NCBI RefSeq assembly: GCF_013401515.1 | Contig: NZ_CP058529.1 | Coordinates: forward strand, 2,790,001 to 2,854,000 | Direction: 5' to 3' | Source of the DNA: Halorarum halophilum | GTDB lineage: Archaea; Halobacteriota; Halobacteria; Halobacteriales; Haloferacaceae | DNA: 64,000 bases | In this document: positions 18,216-25,794 of the stretch, one piece after another | Layout of the letters: the number at the start of each line of letters is the position of its first letter | Numbering within the stretch: position 1 is the first letter of the stretch | Translations under genes and position numbers: made by a program | The notes under the pieces: model-generated | The model's database searches: none | What the model saw: the letters and a program-made list of their open reading frames with translations, nothing else | Told to the model about the DNA's origin: nothing

Positions 18216-19313
18216 ATGGCCGACGAAGTCGGAACGTCCACGGAGCAGGGGTTCGGCGACGAGGGACTGTACGAGCGCTGGCTGGCGATCAAGGACAACG
18301 AGCTCACGGTCGCCGTCATCACCATCGTGGCGGTCGCGATCTTCCCGTGGCTGTTCGCCGACGCACCGTTCCTCGGGGACTTCCTGCAGGGGTACCGCGG
18401 CCTGGCGTCGCTCATCCTCATCTGGGGGATCTTCGCCATCGGCTTCGACCTCCTGCTGGGGTACACCGGCCTGCTGTCGTTCGGACACGCGGCCTTCTGG
18501 GGCGGTGGCGCCTACGTGGCCGGCATCTTCAGCGCCGAGGTCTCGGGGCTCCCGCTGCTCGTCGTGCTGGCGGGCACGGTGTTCGCGGTCCTGTTCGCGT
18601 GGGTGCTCGGATTCCTCTCGCTGAGGCGGGGTGGCATCTACTTCTCCATCCTGACGCTCGCGTTCGCCCAGATGCTGTACTACATGGCGGCCGCGCCGCT
18701 GTCCTCGTTCACGAACGGGGAGAACGGGTTCACGAGCGTGAACGTCGAACCGCTGTTCGGCGCCATCGACCTCGGCGCGCACGTGTTCTGGCCGGCCTCG
18801 ATACTGCTCGGCGAGATGCTGTACGTGTTCATCGCGGCGTTCTTCGTGCTGGCCGTGATGGGCGCCTACCGGATCCTCAACTCGCCGTACGGCATCGTCC
18901 TCAACGCCATCCGCGAGAACGAGCAGCGCGCGGAGTTCGTCGGGCTGAACGTCTGGCGCTACAAGCTGATGGCGTTCATCATCTCCGGCGCGTTCGCCGG
19001 GGTCGCCGGCAGCCTGTTCACCATCCACGGCAACTACGTGCCGCTCCAGTCGCTGTACTGGACCGAGAGCGGCGAGATCGTCATCATCACCGTGCTGGGC
19101 GGTGCCGGCTCGCTGTTCGGGCCGATCCTCGGGGCGGGGCTGTACCTCTACGTCGCGAACGTGGTCAGTGGCTTCGGGACCATCGGGACGCTGTGGCACC
19201 TCATCCTCGGGATCATCTTCGTCGGCGTCATCTGGCTGTTCCCCCGGGGTATCTGGGGGATCGTCTCGGACGTCCGCGACCTGATCGGCGACCGCATGGG
19301 GGGTGATCGCTGA
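18216..19313 (+). CDS. livM: HAAT-type ABC importer permease, LivM family
   Basis: The protein has 365 residues. The hydrophilic N-terminus (about 25 residues) precedes roughly nine membrane segments. LivM blocks are GFDLLLGYTGLLSFGHAAFWGGGAY, LRRGGIYFSILTLAFAQMLYY, AIRENEQRAEFVGLNVWRYKL and VLGGAGSLFGPILGAGLYLY. It pairs with LivH in the membrane. It follows livH by one base, and its stop codon overlaps the livG start (TGATG), so the genes are co-translated. The substrate follows that of the whole system and is not readable here. Confidence 0.93.
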   Translation: MADEVGTSTEQGFGDEGLYERWLAIKDNELTVAVITIVAVAIFPWLFADAPFLGDFLQGYRGLASLILIWGIFAIGFDLLLGYTGLLSFGHAAFWGGGAYVAGIFSAEVSGLPLLVVLAGTVFAVLFAWVLGFLSLRRGGIYFSILTLAFAQMLYYMAAAPLSSFTNGENGFTSVNVEPLFGAIDLGAHVFWPASILLGEMLYVFIAAFFVLAVMGAYRILNSPYGIVLNAIRENEQRAEFVGLNVWRYKLMAFIISGAFAGVAGSLFTIHGNYVPLQSLYWTESGEIVIITVLGGAGSLFGPILGAGLYLYVANVVSGFGTIGTLWHLILGIIFVGVIWLFPRGIWGIVSDVRDLIGDRMGGDR

Positions 19314-20071
19314 TGGCGCTCCTCGAACTCGACGGCCTCGTCAAGGAGTTCGGCGGCCTCGTGGCCACGGACGACGTGAACTTCGACGTCGAGCAGGGCG
19401 AACGCGTCTCCATCATCGGCCCGAACGGGGCCGGGAAGTCGACGCTCATCAACCTCATCACCCGTCGGCTCGAGCCGACGCGCGGCGACATCCGGTTCAA
19501 GGGCGAGTCGATCCTCGGGAAGAAGCCCCACGAGGTGGTCCAGCGCGGCATCAGCAAGTCGTTCCAGACCGCCTCCATCTTCCCGGAGCTCAGCGTCCGG
19601 GAGAACGCGGAGATCGCCGCGCTCGCGGCCGAGCACGGCGCGTTCCGGTTCAACTTCCTGCGCCACCGGGACCGCTACCCGGCGGTCCAGGACCGGACGC
19701 GCGAGACGCTCGAGGCGGTGGGTCTCCACGGTCAGCGTGACGTGACCGCGGAGGACCTCCCGTACGGCGACAAGCGCCGCCTCGAGATCGGCATCGCGCT
19801 GGCGAGCGAACCCGACCTCCTCCTGATGGACGAGCCGACCGCCGGGATGTCGCCCGACGAGACGAGCGACACTGTCGAACTCATCGAGAGGGTCAAGGAG
19901 GAACTCGGACTCACGTTCATCCTCGTCGAACACGACATGGAAGTCATCTTCAGCATCTCCGACCGCATCCTCGTGTTGAATCGGGGCGAGATCATCGCCG
20001 ACGGCACGCCCTCGCAGGTCCAGAACAACGCCGCCGTCCAGGAGGCGTACCTCGGGGGGGTGGAGCTGTGA
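19313..20071 (+). CDS. livG: HAAT-type ABC importer ATPase, LivG family
   Basis: The protein has 252 residues. Walker A GPNGAGKSTLINLI is near 37-50, the Q-loop lies in KSFQTASIFPEL, the signature helix is in DLPYGDKRRLEIGIAL (a PYGDKRR form of the LSGGQ region, common in LivG), Walker B is LLLMDEPTAGM, and the H-loop is LVEHDMEVI. It powers transport at the cytoplasmic face with LivF. The GTG of livF overlaps its stop codon. Confidence 0.94.
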   Translation: MALLELDGLVKEFGGLVATDDVNFDVEQGERVSIIGPNGAGKSTLINLITRRLEPTRGDIRFKGESILGKKPHEVVQRGISKSFQTASIFPELSVRENAEIAALAAEHGAFRFNFLRHRDRYPAVQDRTRETLEAVGLHGQRDVTAEDLPYGDKRRLEIGIALASEPDLLLMDEPTAGMSPDETSDTVELIERVKEELGLTFILVEHDMEVIFSISDRILVLNRGEIIADGTPSQVQNNAAVQEAYLGGVEL

Positions 20072-20880
20072 GCTCCCCCGAGTCGAACGACGCGGACGTC
20101 GAGAGCGCGGCCGCCACCGAGGCGGCGACCAACGGCGACGCCCTCCTCAGTCTGGAGGACGTCGACGCCTACTACGGCCAGAGCCACATCCTGCGCGACC
20201 TCTCCATGCACGTGAAGGAGGGCGAGGTGTGCACGCTGCTCGGGCGCAACGGCGCCGGGAAGACGACGACGCTCCGCTGCATCGCGGGCGCCCGCCCGCC
20301 GGACGTCCGCGACGGCCGGATCCGCTTCCGCGACGACGACATCACGGCCGCGCCCACCGAGGACATCTCCTCGATGGGCATCGGCCTGGTGCCCGAGGAG
20401 CGGCGCATCTTCCCGAACCTCTCCGTCGAGGAGAACCTCCACCTCGCGGACGTGGCACGCAACTGGTCGAACAGCGTCAGGCGGAGCGTCACGATGGGCG
20501 AGGGGGGGATGACCACCGAGGAGGTGTACGAGGAGTTCCCCCGACTCGAGGAGCGGGCCGACCAGCGGGCCGGCACGCTCTCGGGCGGCGAACAGCAGAT
20601 GCTCGCCATCGCCCGCGCGCTGAAACAGCATACTGACCTGCTGATGCTGGACGAGCCCTACGAGGGGCTCGCCCCGCAGATCATCAGGTCCGTCGAGAGC
20701 GCGATCCAGCGCATCGCCGACTCCGGCAAGACCATCCTGCTGGTCGAACAGAACGCCGTCGCCGCGATGAACATCGCGGACCGGGCGTACGTGCTCGACC
20801 AGGGCGAGGTCGTCTTCGCGGGCGGCGCCGAGGAGCTCCGCGCCGACGAGGAGACCCGGGAGCAGTACCTCGGCGTATGA
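20068..20880 (+). CDS. livF: HAAT-type ABC importer ATPase, LivF family
   Basis: The protein has 270 residues. An acidic extension of about 25 residues precedes the domain. The domain has the typical LivF start LEDVDAYYGQSHILRDLS, Walker A GRNGAGKTTTLRCI, signature LSGGEQQMLAIARAL, Walker B LLMLDEPYEGLAP and H-loop LVEQNAVAAMNIADRAYVLDQG. The GTG start overlaps the livG stop (GTGA). Its own stop overlaps the ATG of the thioredoxin-like gene, so the operon continues. Confidence 0.94.
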   Translation: MSSPESNDADVESAAATEAATNGDALLSLEDVDAYYGQSHILRDLSMHVKEGEVCTLLGRNGAGKTTTLRCIAGARPPDVRDGRIRFRDDDITAAPTEDISSMGIGLVPEERRIFPNLSVEENLHLADVARNWSNSVRRSVTMGEGGMTTEEVYEEFPRLEERADQRAGTLSGGEQQMLAIARALKQHTDLLMLDEPYEGLAPQIIRSVESAIQRIADSGKTILLVEQNAVAAMNIADRAYVLDQGEVVFAGGAEELRADEETREQYLGV

Positions 20881-21569
20881 GCGCGGACCCGACAGCGGAC
20901 GTCGACCCCGAGTCGCTGCTCGATCGACTCGTCGAGGAGGGCGCCGTCGACGAGACGGCGGAGGGCGAACTCGTCGCGACCGAGGCGTTCGAGTCGACCC
21001 ACGCGGTGTACAGGGACACCTACCTCGAGATCGGCGACGACGAGTTCCGCGGGACGGTCACGGAGCTGTTCGGCATCGACGAGTCCGAGGCGGCCGCCCG
21101 CATCGAGGAGCTCGGCGTGACCCGCGCGGAGATCGCCGCCTACCTCGCGCTCCGATCGTTCCTCGATGACCCCCCCGCTCCCGTCGAACTGGCGACGATG
21201 GCCGCCATGGTCGTCGAGGTGGCGCCGCCGTCACCGGTCCCCGACTCCCAGACGGAGCTCGACGACGGGAGCTACGAGTCGTTCCTCGCCGAGCACCCGG
21301 ACGCCGTGGTGTTCATCTGGAAGCGGGACTGCCTCCCCTGCGAGCGGATGAAGGGCGACCTCGAGGCGCTCCTCTCGACCGTGCCGGCGGACTACGGGAC
21401 CGCCGGCGTCGACGGCGACGCTGTCGAGGCGTTCCGGGCCGCGTACGACGTGACCTCGGCGCCGACGACGCTGGTGTTCCGTGACGGCGAACTCGCCGAC
21501 CGCGCGACGGGTCGCCTGCGGGTCGCGGGCTTCGCCGACCTCGTCGAGGGCGCCGACGGCGCGGACTGA
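20877..21569 (+). CDS. Thioredoxin-fold protein co-translated with the importer
   Basis: The protein has 230 residues. Residues 1-120 form an acidic helical domain I do not recognise. Residues 120-225 are thioredoxin-like: AVVFIWKRDCLPCERMKGDLEALL carries a CxxC motif (C152-L-P-C155), followed by the cis-proline region TSAPTTLVFRDGEL. No signal peptide is seen, so it acts in the cytoplasm. Its ATG overlaps the livF stop (ATGA). A link to a substrate containing a disulfide or needing reduction, or to control of the transporter, is only a guess from this coupling. Confidence 0.85.
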   Translation: MSADPTADVDPESLLDRLVEEGAVDETAEGELVATEAFESTHAVYRDTYLEIGDDEFRGTVTELFGIDESEAAARIEELGVTRAEIAAYLALRSFLDDPPAPVELATMAAMVVEVAPPSPVPDSQTELDDGSYESFLAEHPDAVVFIWKRDCLPCERMKGDLEALLSTVPADYGTAGVDGDAVEAFRAAYDVTSAPTTLVFRDGELADRATGRLRVAGFADLVEGADGAD

Positions 21570-21830
21570 GTCCGGGTTCGATTTTCGGGGTTTGGCCTCA
21601 TTGAAATCCTCGGAGAGCAACTGGTTTCACTGACGAATTTCGGGTGATGGATGACCTTCCGGAAGCCGATCTGCTTCGGTTCGTTGAACGTGCAGCCGCT
21701 ACGGAGGTCCTGCAAACGATGCAGTGGCACGTCGAGACAAGCAGATGCGGCACATCACCTGCTTCCTCCACTCCGGCCACGCCAGGTCCCATGAATACCC
21801 CTTTCCCACTGGAAGACGTGGCGGCCAGCG
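21570..21830. other. Gene-poor gap before the HTH-10 regulator, lower GC
   Basis: Base composition drops here compared with the operon before it. A short frame from 21647 (MDDLPEADLLRFVERAAATE, about 35 residues of protein-like sequence before it runs into the next gene's leader) might be a gene remnant. I cannot assign it to a family. No repeat or RNA is evident. Confidence 0.3.
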
Positions 21831-22481
21831 ATGGCAACAGAGGCGACGTTTACCGTTCCTTCCGACGAATTTCCTCTCGGAACCATATTCAACCAACTAC
21901 CGGGAGCCATGGTCAAATTGGAGCGAATCGTTCCGGGCACCGACGTTGTGATTCCGTACTTCTGGGTTCGTGGAAGTCACTCGGACGACATCGTCGCAGC
22001 GTTCAGTGACCATCCGGGCGTACAGAACATTCACCAGATCGATTCCGTCGAAGATGAGTATCTCATGCGTGCCGAGTGGGTCACGGAATACGAAGGAGTT
22101 CTGAGTACGCTGGGTGAGACACGAGTTCCGTTGATCGAAGCCGTCGGGACGGACGACCAGTGGACGTTCGACATACGCGGTGACGACCGAAGCGACATCG
22201 CCGCGTTCCAGAGCCGCTGCATCGAGCTGGACATTCCGATCACGCTCTCGGCGCTACACGCCCTGACGCCGGTCGAAACCGCGACCGAAGCGGCACTCAC
22301 CGATGCACAACAGGAAGCGTTGGTCCTGGCCTACGAGCGAGGGTATTTCGATTCACCACGGGAGGTGACGATGGAAGACCTCGGCGACGAACTCGGCATC
22401 TCACAGCAGGCGATCGCCTCCCGACTCAGGCGTGGCACCAATCGAATCCTTGGAAGTACCCTCTCCGCGCTGGAAGCTTGA
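21831..22481 (+). CDS. HTH-10 (bacterio-opsin activator type) transcription regulator
   Basis: The protein has 216 residues. The N-terminal 150 residues form the Bat-type sensory region (FTVPSDEFPLGTIF start, GVQNIHQIDSV, then VEAVGTDDQWTFDIRGD-like). The C-terminal HTH-10 domain is clear: LTDAQQEALVLAYERGYFDSPREVTMEDLGDELGISQQAIASRLRRG. Proteins of this kind bind promoters and control metabolic genes in haloarchaea. Its target cannot be read. The neighbouring HAAT operon and the zinc-ribbon gene are candidates by position. It lies in a patch of lower GC than its surroundings, a possible sign of transfer. Confidence 0.92.
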   Translation: MATEATFTVPSDEFPLGTIFNQLPGAMVKLERIVPGTDVVIPYFWVRGSHSDDIVAAFSDHPGVQNIHQIDSVEDEYLMRAEWVTEYEGVLSTLGETRVPLIEAVGTDDQWTFDIRGDDRSDIAAFQSRCIELDIPITLSALHALTPVETATEAALTDAQQEALVLAYERGYFDSPREVTMEDLGDELGISQQAIASRLRRGTNRILGSTLSALEA

Positions 22482-22493
22482 GCCGAGTCTGCC

Positions 22494-22504
22494 AGTATAA
22501 AAAC
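22494..22504 (+). promoter_or_regulatory. TATA-like element of the zinc-ribbon gene
   Basis: The stretch AGTATAAAAAC lies about 65 bases before the ATG at 22565. That would give a leader of some 35-40 bases, longer than most genes here. Confidence 0.45.
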
Positions 22505-22564
22505 CAGTTGTATAGCCAAAACCAAGGCTGAACCTGAACCGACGCATTGGTTTCGGATGAGACC

Positions 22565-22783
22565 ATGGCACGGGGGTTCGAATCACCGAAACGCGAAAAG
22601 CCGGACGCAGCCGAAGCGATTGAGCCAACGTCGGGTGGGGACCCCGATGGGGTTGGGAGGTGCGTGGACTGCGGGGAGATATACCCGGTTCAGAGGACCG
22701 AACATGGAGGACTTCGCCCGATTGGGGTAGACGGCAGGTGCGATTGTGGAAATACGGAGTTTCTCCCATGCACCGATATCTAG
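22565..22783 (+). CDS. Zinc-ribbon microprotein, copy 1
   Basis: The protein has 72 residues. It starts MARGFESPKREKPDAAE, then GDPDGVGRCVDCGEIYPV, and ends GRCDCGNTEFLPCTDI. The CVDC and CDCG pairs with the last Cys would bind one zinc ion. A near twin of the same length (roughly four residues in five identical) lies at 45992-46210 on the other strand. Small single-domain zinc proteins are abundant in haloarchaea and some act in regulation; this one has no known role. A copy of the dispersed repeat lies 55 bases after the stop, as it does near the twin. ATG at 22565 is chosen because the twins align from there. Confidence 0.8.
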   Translation: MARGFESPKREKPDAAEAIEPTSGGDPDGVGRCVDCGEIYPVQRTEHGGLRPIGVDGRCDCGNTEFLPCTDI

Positions 22784-22819
22784 AAACCCCTGTACTCAGC
22801 GACACATTCACCCAGCACA

Positions 22820-22898
22820 TCAGCTCGCCCTCGTGCCCGATACGCGCCCTGTATTCAGCGAGGCTGCTGAAACCTATCTTCAGTTGATGGTTTCAACG
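22820..22898 (-). repeat. Dispersed repeat (core GATACGCGCCCTGTATTCAG on plus strand), outlying copy
   Basis: The core at 22839-22859 is the reverse complement of the CTGAATACAGAGCGCGTAT repeat found throughout 41-47.7 kb. The surrounding 75 bases closely match 47680-47755: CTCGTGCC before the core, and after it an inverted pair GAAAC/GTTTC. It lies just downstream of zinc-ribbon copy 1, in the same relative orientation as the repeat next to copy 2. Confidence 0.7.
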
Positions 22899-22918
22899 GG
22901 GCCCGGGGTTTCGTTCAC

Positions 22919-24115
22919 TCACCCTCTCTCACTCCGCTCGTTCGGGAGCGACGGTGCTGTCCCTTCGGCAGGGTGGTGACCGTCGGACTCCTCGGACGCG
23001 CGAGGGAGTTCGATCACGAACGTGCTCCCGTCCGCCCCCGTCGACGCGAGTTCGATCGATCCGTCGTACCGGTCGAGGATCCTCCCGACGAGGTACAGCC
23101 CCATCCCATGGGTCCCTCCCGTGGCTTCGGTTCGGTCGAACAGGGTGTCGACGTCCTCTTCGGGGATTCCCGGGCCGTTGTCCGCGATCTCGACGACGAC
23201 CGTTTCGGGACCGGGTTCGACGGTCACGGTCACCCGCGGGGTCGTCGCGTCGTTGTGCTCGACCGCGTTCGAGAGGACGTTGGCGAACACGCGGGGGAGC
23301 AGGTCGTCGGCCGCGACGGCCGCGTCGTCGGGGATCGAGGTCTCGACCTCGACGACCCGGTACCTGTCGTGGAGCTTTCGCACCTCGTCCCGCAGGACCC
23401 GAGCGAGGTCCATCCGTTCGAGGTTCTCACCGCCGCTGGTGGTCGAGAGGAGCACGCGGACGTCCCGGATGACCTTCGTCATGTCCGCCGCCTGGCGGTC
23501 GATGGTCCGCGCGTACCGCCACTCCTGCTCGTCTTCGTCGTGTTCCTCCTGGAGCAGCGACGCGTACCCGCCGATGATGGCCGCGGAGTTCAACACTTCG
23601 TGACGGAGGATGCTGTTGAGGTAGTCGAGCAGGTCGCGCTGGCTCTCGAGGTTCTCCGCCCGGAGAGCGGCGCGTTCGGCGGCGAGCGCCTCCTGGATGG
23701 CGCGGGCCTCCACGATGCCGACGAGCAGGCCGACGCCGGCGCCGAGGCTCACGGCCCAGCGGATCCATCCGACAACCAGTGGCAGCGAACCGCCGCCCAT
23801 AACGGCGATCAGCGCGAGGTTGATGAGGAGGAAGACGACCAGGCCGCCGGCACACCACCTCCCGATGCGCGGGTAGCGGTCCGGGGAGAGCGTCGAGCGT
23901 CGCAGCCAGTATCCGCCGTACGTGATTCCGACGATGAACGGGACGGCGCTGACCACCCCGATCAGGAACTCCGGCTGGTAGACTTCGTCCGTCCCGCGGA
24001 CGAGGAGCGAGAGGAACTCCCCCACGAGCAGGAGCGTGAGGAGGGCTCCCAGTGCCAGAACGTAGCGCGGGATGCGCTCCTCGGCCGGTCCCAGGACGTT
24101 CCGGAGTCGATCCAT
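22919..24115 (-). CDS. Membrane-bound sensor histidine kinase
   Basis: The protein has 398 residues. About five transmembrane helices fill the first 150 residues, with no large extracellular domain, so it may sense a membrane or cytoplasmic signal. A coiled linker (QEALAAERAALRAENLESQRD) leads to the H-box LNSILRHEVLNSAAIIGGY. The ATP-binding domain has NVLSNAVEHND (N-box), VEIADNGPGIPEED (G1) and GGTHGMGLYLV (G2). No response regulator adjoins it, as is common for haloarchaeal kinases. The ATG at 24115 lies 26 bases after a TATA-like CTTATAC on the minus strand, which rules against the GTG at 24127. Confidence 0.9.
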   Translation of the reverse strand: MDRLRNVLGPAEERIPRYVLALGALLTLLLVGEFLSLLVRGTDEVYQPEFLIGVVSAVPFIVGITYGGYWLRRSTLSPDRYPRIGRWCAGGLVVFLLINLALIAVMGGGSLPLVVGWIRWAVSLGAGVGLLVGIVEARAIQEALAAERAALRAENLESQRDLLDYLNSILRHEVLNSAAIIGGYASLLQEEHDEDEQEWRYARTIDRQAADMTKVIRDVRVLLSTTSGGENLERMDLARVLRDEVRKLHDRYRVVEVETSIPDDAAVAADDLLPRVFANVLSNAVEHNDATTPRVTVTVEPGPETVVVEIADNGPGIPEEDVDTLFDRTEATGGTHGMGLYLVGRILDRYDGSIELASTGADGSTFVIELPRASEESDGHHPAEGTAPSLPNERSERG

Positions 24116-24136
24116 TCGTCTGCTCACCTCGGGGAG

Positions 24137-24145
24137 GGCGTATAA
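24137..24145 (-). promoter_or_regulatory. TATA-like element of the histidine kinase gene
   Basis: The plus-strand stretch CGTATAAGC reads GCTTATACG on the minus strand. It lies about 26 bases before the ATG at 24115, giving a leaderless start. Confidence 0.5.
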
Positions 24146-24235
24146 GCCTGCCCCGTCCCGGCTATCCGAGCGGGAAGGCGGACGATGCCGGCACGTTCCT
24201 CGCAGGACTCCCCATCCGGACGGACGCCGTTCCGC

Positions 24236-24637
24236 CTAGGCTTGCCTGACCACGCCGGCAACCATGACCGGCCGGTCGGCGTTGAGGATGACCGACTGGG
24301 TGACGCTGCCGAACAGCGCCTTGCCGGCCGGGGAGCGCTTGCGCCCGCCGACGACGAGGAGGTCCGCCCCCGCCTCCGCCGCGACGTCGAGGATGACGTC
24401 CGCGGGATCGCCGCTCGCCTCGCTGATCTCCACGTCGAGTCCCGCCGCATCGAGCACGTCTTCTGCCGCCCGCACGGACGCCACCTGCGTCGCCGAGGCG
24501 CCGCTGGGGTTGTCCTGGAACACGTGGACGAGCGTCACCCGCTTCTCGTCGGGGTCGCCGGGGAGGTTCGCGACCTCCCGGGCGGCCGACTCCGCGCGCT
24601 CCTCGTTCTCGTCGACCGCGAGTACGACGTGGTACAT
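24236..24637 (-). CDS. Universal stress protein (UspA family)
   Basis: The protein has 133 residues, one Usp domain. It starts MYHVVLAVDENEERAES and has HVFQDNPSG. The ATP-binding pattern VVGGRKRSPAGKALFGSVTQSVI near 105-127 is present, suggesting the nucleotide-binding kind. Usp proteins are cytoplasmic stress or regulatory factors. It lies between the kinase and a small membrane protein on the same strand, each with its own promoter-like element (ACTAATCC near 24664, 27 bases upstream on the minus strand). Confidence 0.93.
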   Translation of the reverse strand: MYHVVLAVDENEERAESAAREVANLPGDPDEKRVTLVHVFQDNPSGASATQVASVRAAEDVLDAAGLDVEISEASGDPADVILDVAAEAGADLLVVGGRKRSPAGKALFGSVTQSVILNADRPVMVAGVVRQA

Positions 24638-24722
24638 GGGTGAACACTCTCACGGACGGGGATTAGTCCTTTCGACGGCGACCGTTCCGGGCCGTCCAGC
24701 GATCGACCGCCGTCCGACCCGC

Positions 24723-25019
24723 TCAGCGCCGCTCCGTCGCGTGGGGGTCCTCGATTCGCCGGGAGACGTAGACGACGAGCAGCAGCGGGACGCCGAGGAC
24801 GACGGCGACCGTGATCGCGCCGTAGGCGGCGAATCCGGGCACGGAGACCGGCATCGGGAACAGCCCGAACAGCGCCGGCGAGGAGAGATCGTCGACGAAC
24901 ACGGCGACGAGCGCGCCCCCGGCGCCCCCAACGCCGACGAGCAGGACGTACAGCACCAGCACGAGTCGCGCCCCCTGCGTTGCGGCCCGCGTGCCGGCTC
25001 CGTCGCGCGGTTCGGTCAT
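24723..25019 (-). CDS. Small two-helix membrane protein
   Basis: The protein has 98 residues. A short hydrophilic start (MTEPRDGAGTRAATQGAR) is followed by a hydrophobic helix (LVLVLYVLLVGVGGAGGALVA), a loop, a second helix (YGAITVAVVLGVPLLLVVYV) and a charged tail (SRRIEDPHATERR). I do not recognise a functional family. The chosen ATG gives the conserved-looking acidic start; the longer open frame upstream is a shadow region. Confidence 0.7.
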   Translation of the reverse strand: MTEPRDGAGTRAATQGARLVLVLYVLLVGVGGAGGALVAVFVDDLSSPALFGLFPMPVSVPGFAAYGAITVAVVLGVPLLLVVYVSRRIEDPHATERR

Positions 25020-25170
25020 GGCCGGATTTGGGACGGTCCGCGAATAGGACTTGTGTTCGGTAGTGCGTTGTGGGGCGTCCCGATGGTGTCGCCCGCTGGT
25101 CGTCGGGACGGCCTGCGACCGCTCGTCCGCCGGCCTGCTCCTTATTGGGCTCCCGACCCAACCCGGGGAC

Positions 25171-25767
25171 ATGGTCGAACTCGACGAGGACGTCCTGGAG
25201 GAGCTCCAGCACGGCGGGCGCTCCCTGCTCATCGAGGACGTCGTCTCCATCATCGAGCGGAACCACCTCGACGACCGACCCGGCGTCTCGCGGGAGACGC
25301 TCGAGGCCTACGCGGACGCGCTCGAGGCCGATCCAGACCAGCAGTTCGACATGGAGACGTTCCACGAGGAGCTCGACTCGCGGCTCACCGACAGCGACAC
25401 CTGGGTGGACGACGACCGCCTGTACCGCGTCGGCGACGACCGGATCAGTTCGTACCCCGCGACGTGGCACGACCGCCTCGGCGGGAAGACCGACGTCCGG
25501 ACGTACGTCGTGTTCCTCCAGGATGAGGCTCCGGAGTTCAAAGAGGACGTGGGCCGCGGCGGGGCCGGCCCCGGCATCCCCCAGGACCAGCTACTCGACG
25601 TCGTCTCCGTCGTCGGCCGGATCGAGCGGCAGGAGGCGAGGGCGGTGCTCCAGGACCTCCACGACCGCGGGGAACTCGTCGAGGACGCCGATCAGCACCC
25701 CGACGCCGGCGTCATGCTCGGCGACGAGGACGGGGAGTCCTACCGCGACACCAGCATCGACGGCTGA
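25171..25767 (+). CDS. Conserved haloarchaeal protein of unknown function
   Basis: The protein has 198 residues and is acidic and soluble. It starts MVELDEDVLEELQHGGRSLLIEDVVSIIERNH. A central stretch (TDVRTYVVFLQDEAPEF) and a C-terminal helix-turn-helix-like part (IPQDQLLDVVSVVGRIERQEARAVLQDLHDRGELVED) resemble a winged helix. It could therefore be a regulator, but this is uncertain. CCTTATTGG at 25139-25147 lies 27 bases before the ATG, supporting this start. Confidence 0.75.
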   Translation: MVELDEDVLEELQHGGRSLLIEDVVSIIERNHLDDRPGVSRETLEAYADALEADPDQQFDMETFHEELDSRLTDSDTWVDDDRLYRVGDDRISSYPATWHDRLGGKTDVRTYVVFLQDEAPEFKEDVGRGGAGPGIPQDQLLDVVSVVGRIERQEARAVLQDLHDRGELVEDADQHPDAGVMLGDEDGESYRDTSIDG

Positions 25768-25794
25768 ACCCCTCCCGATTCCTGTTCGCCTGAC

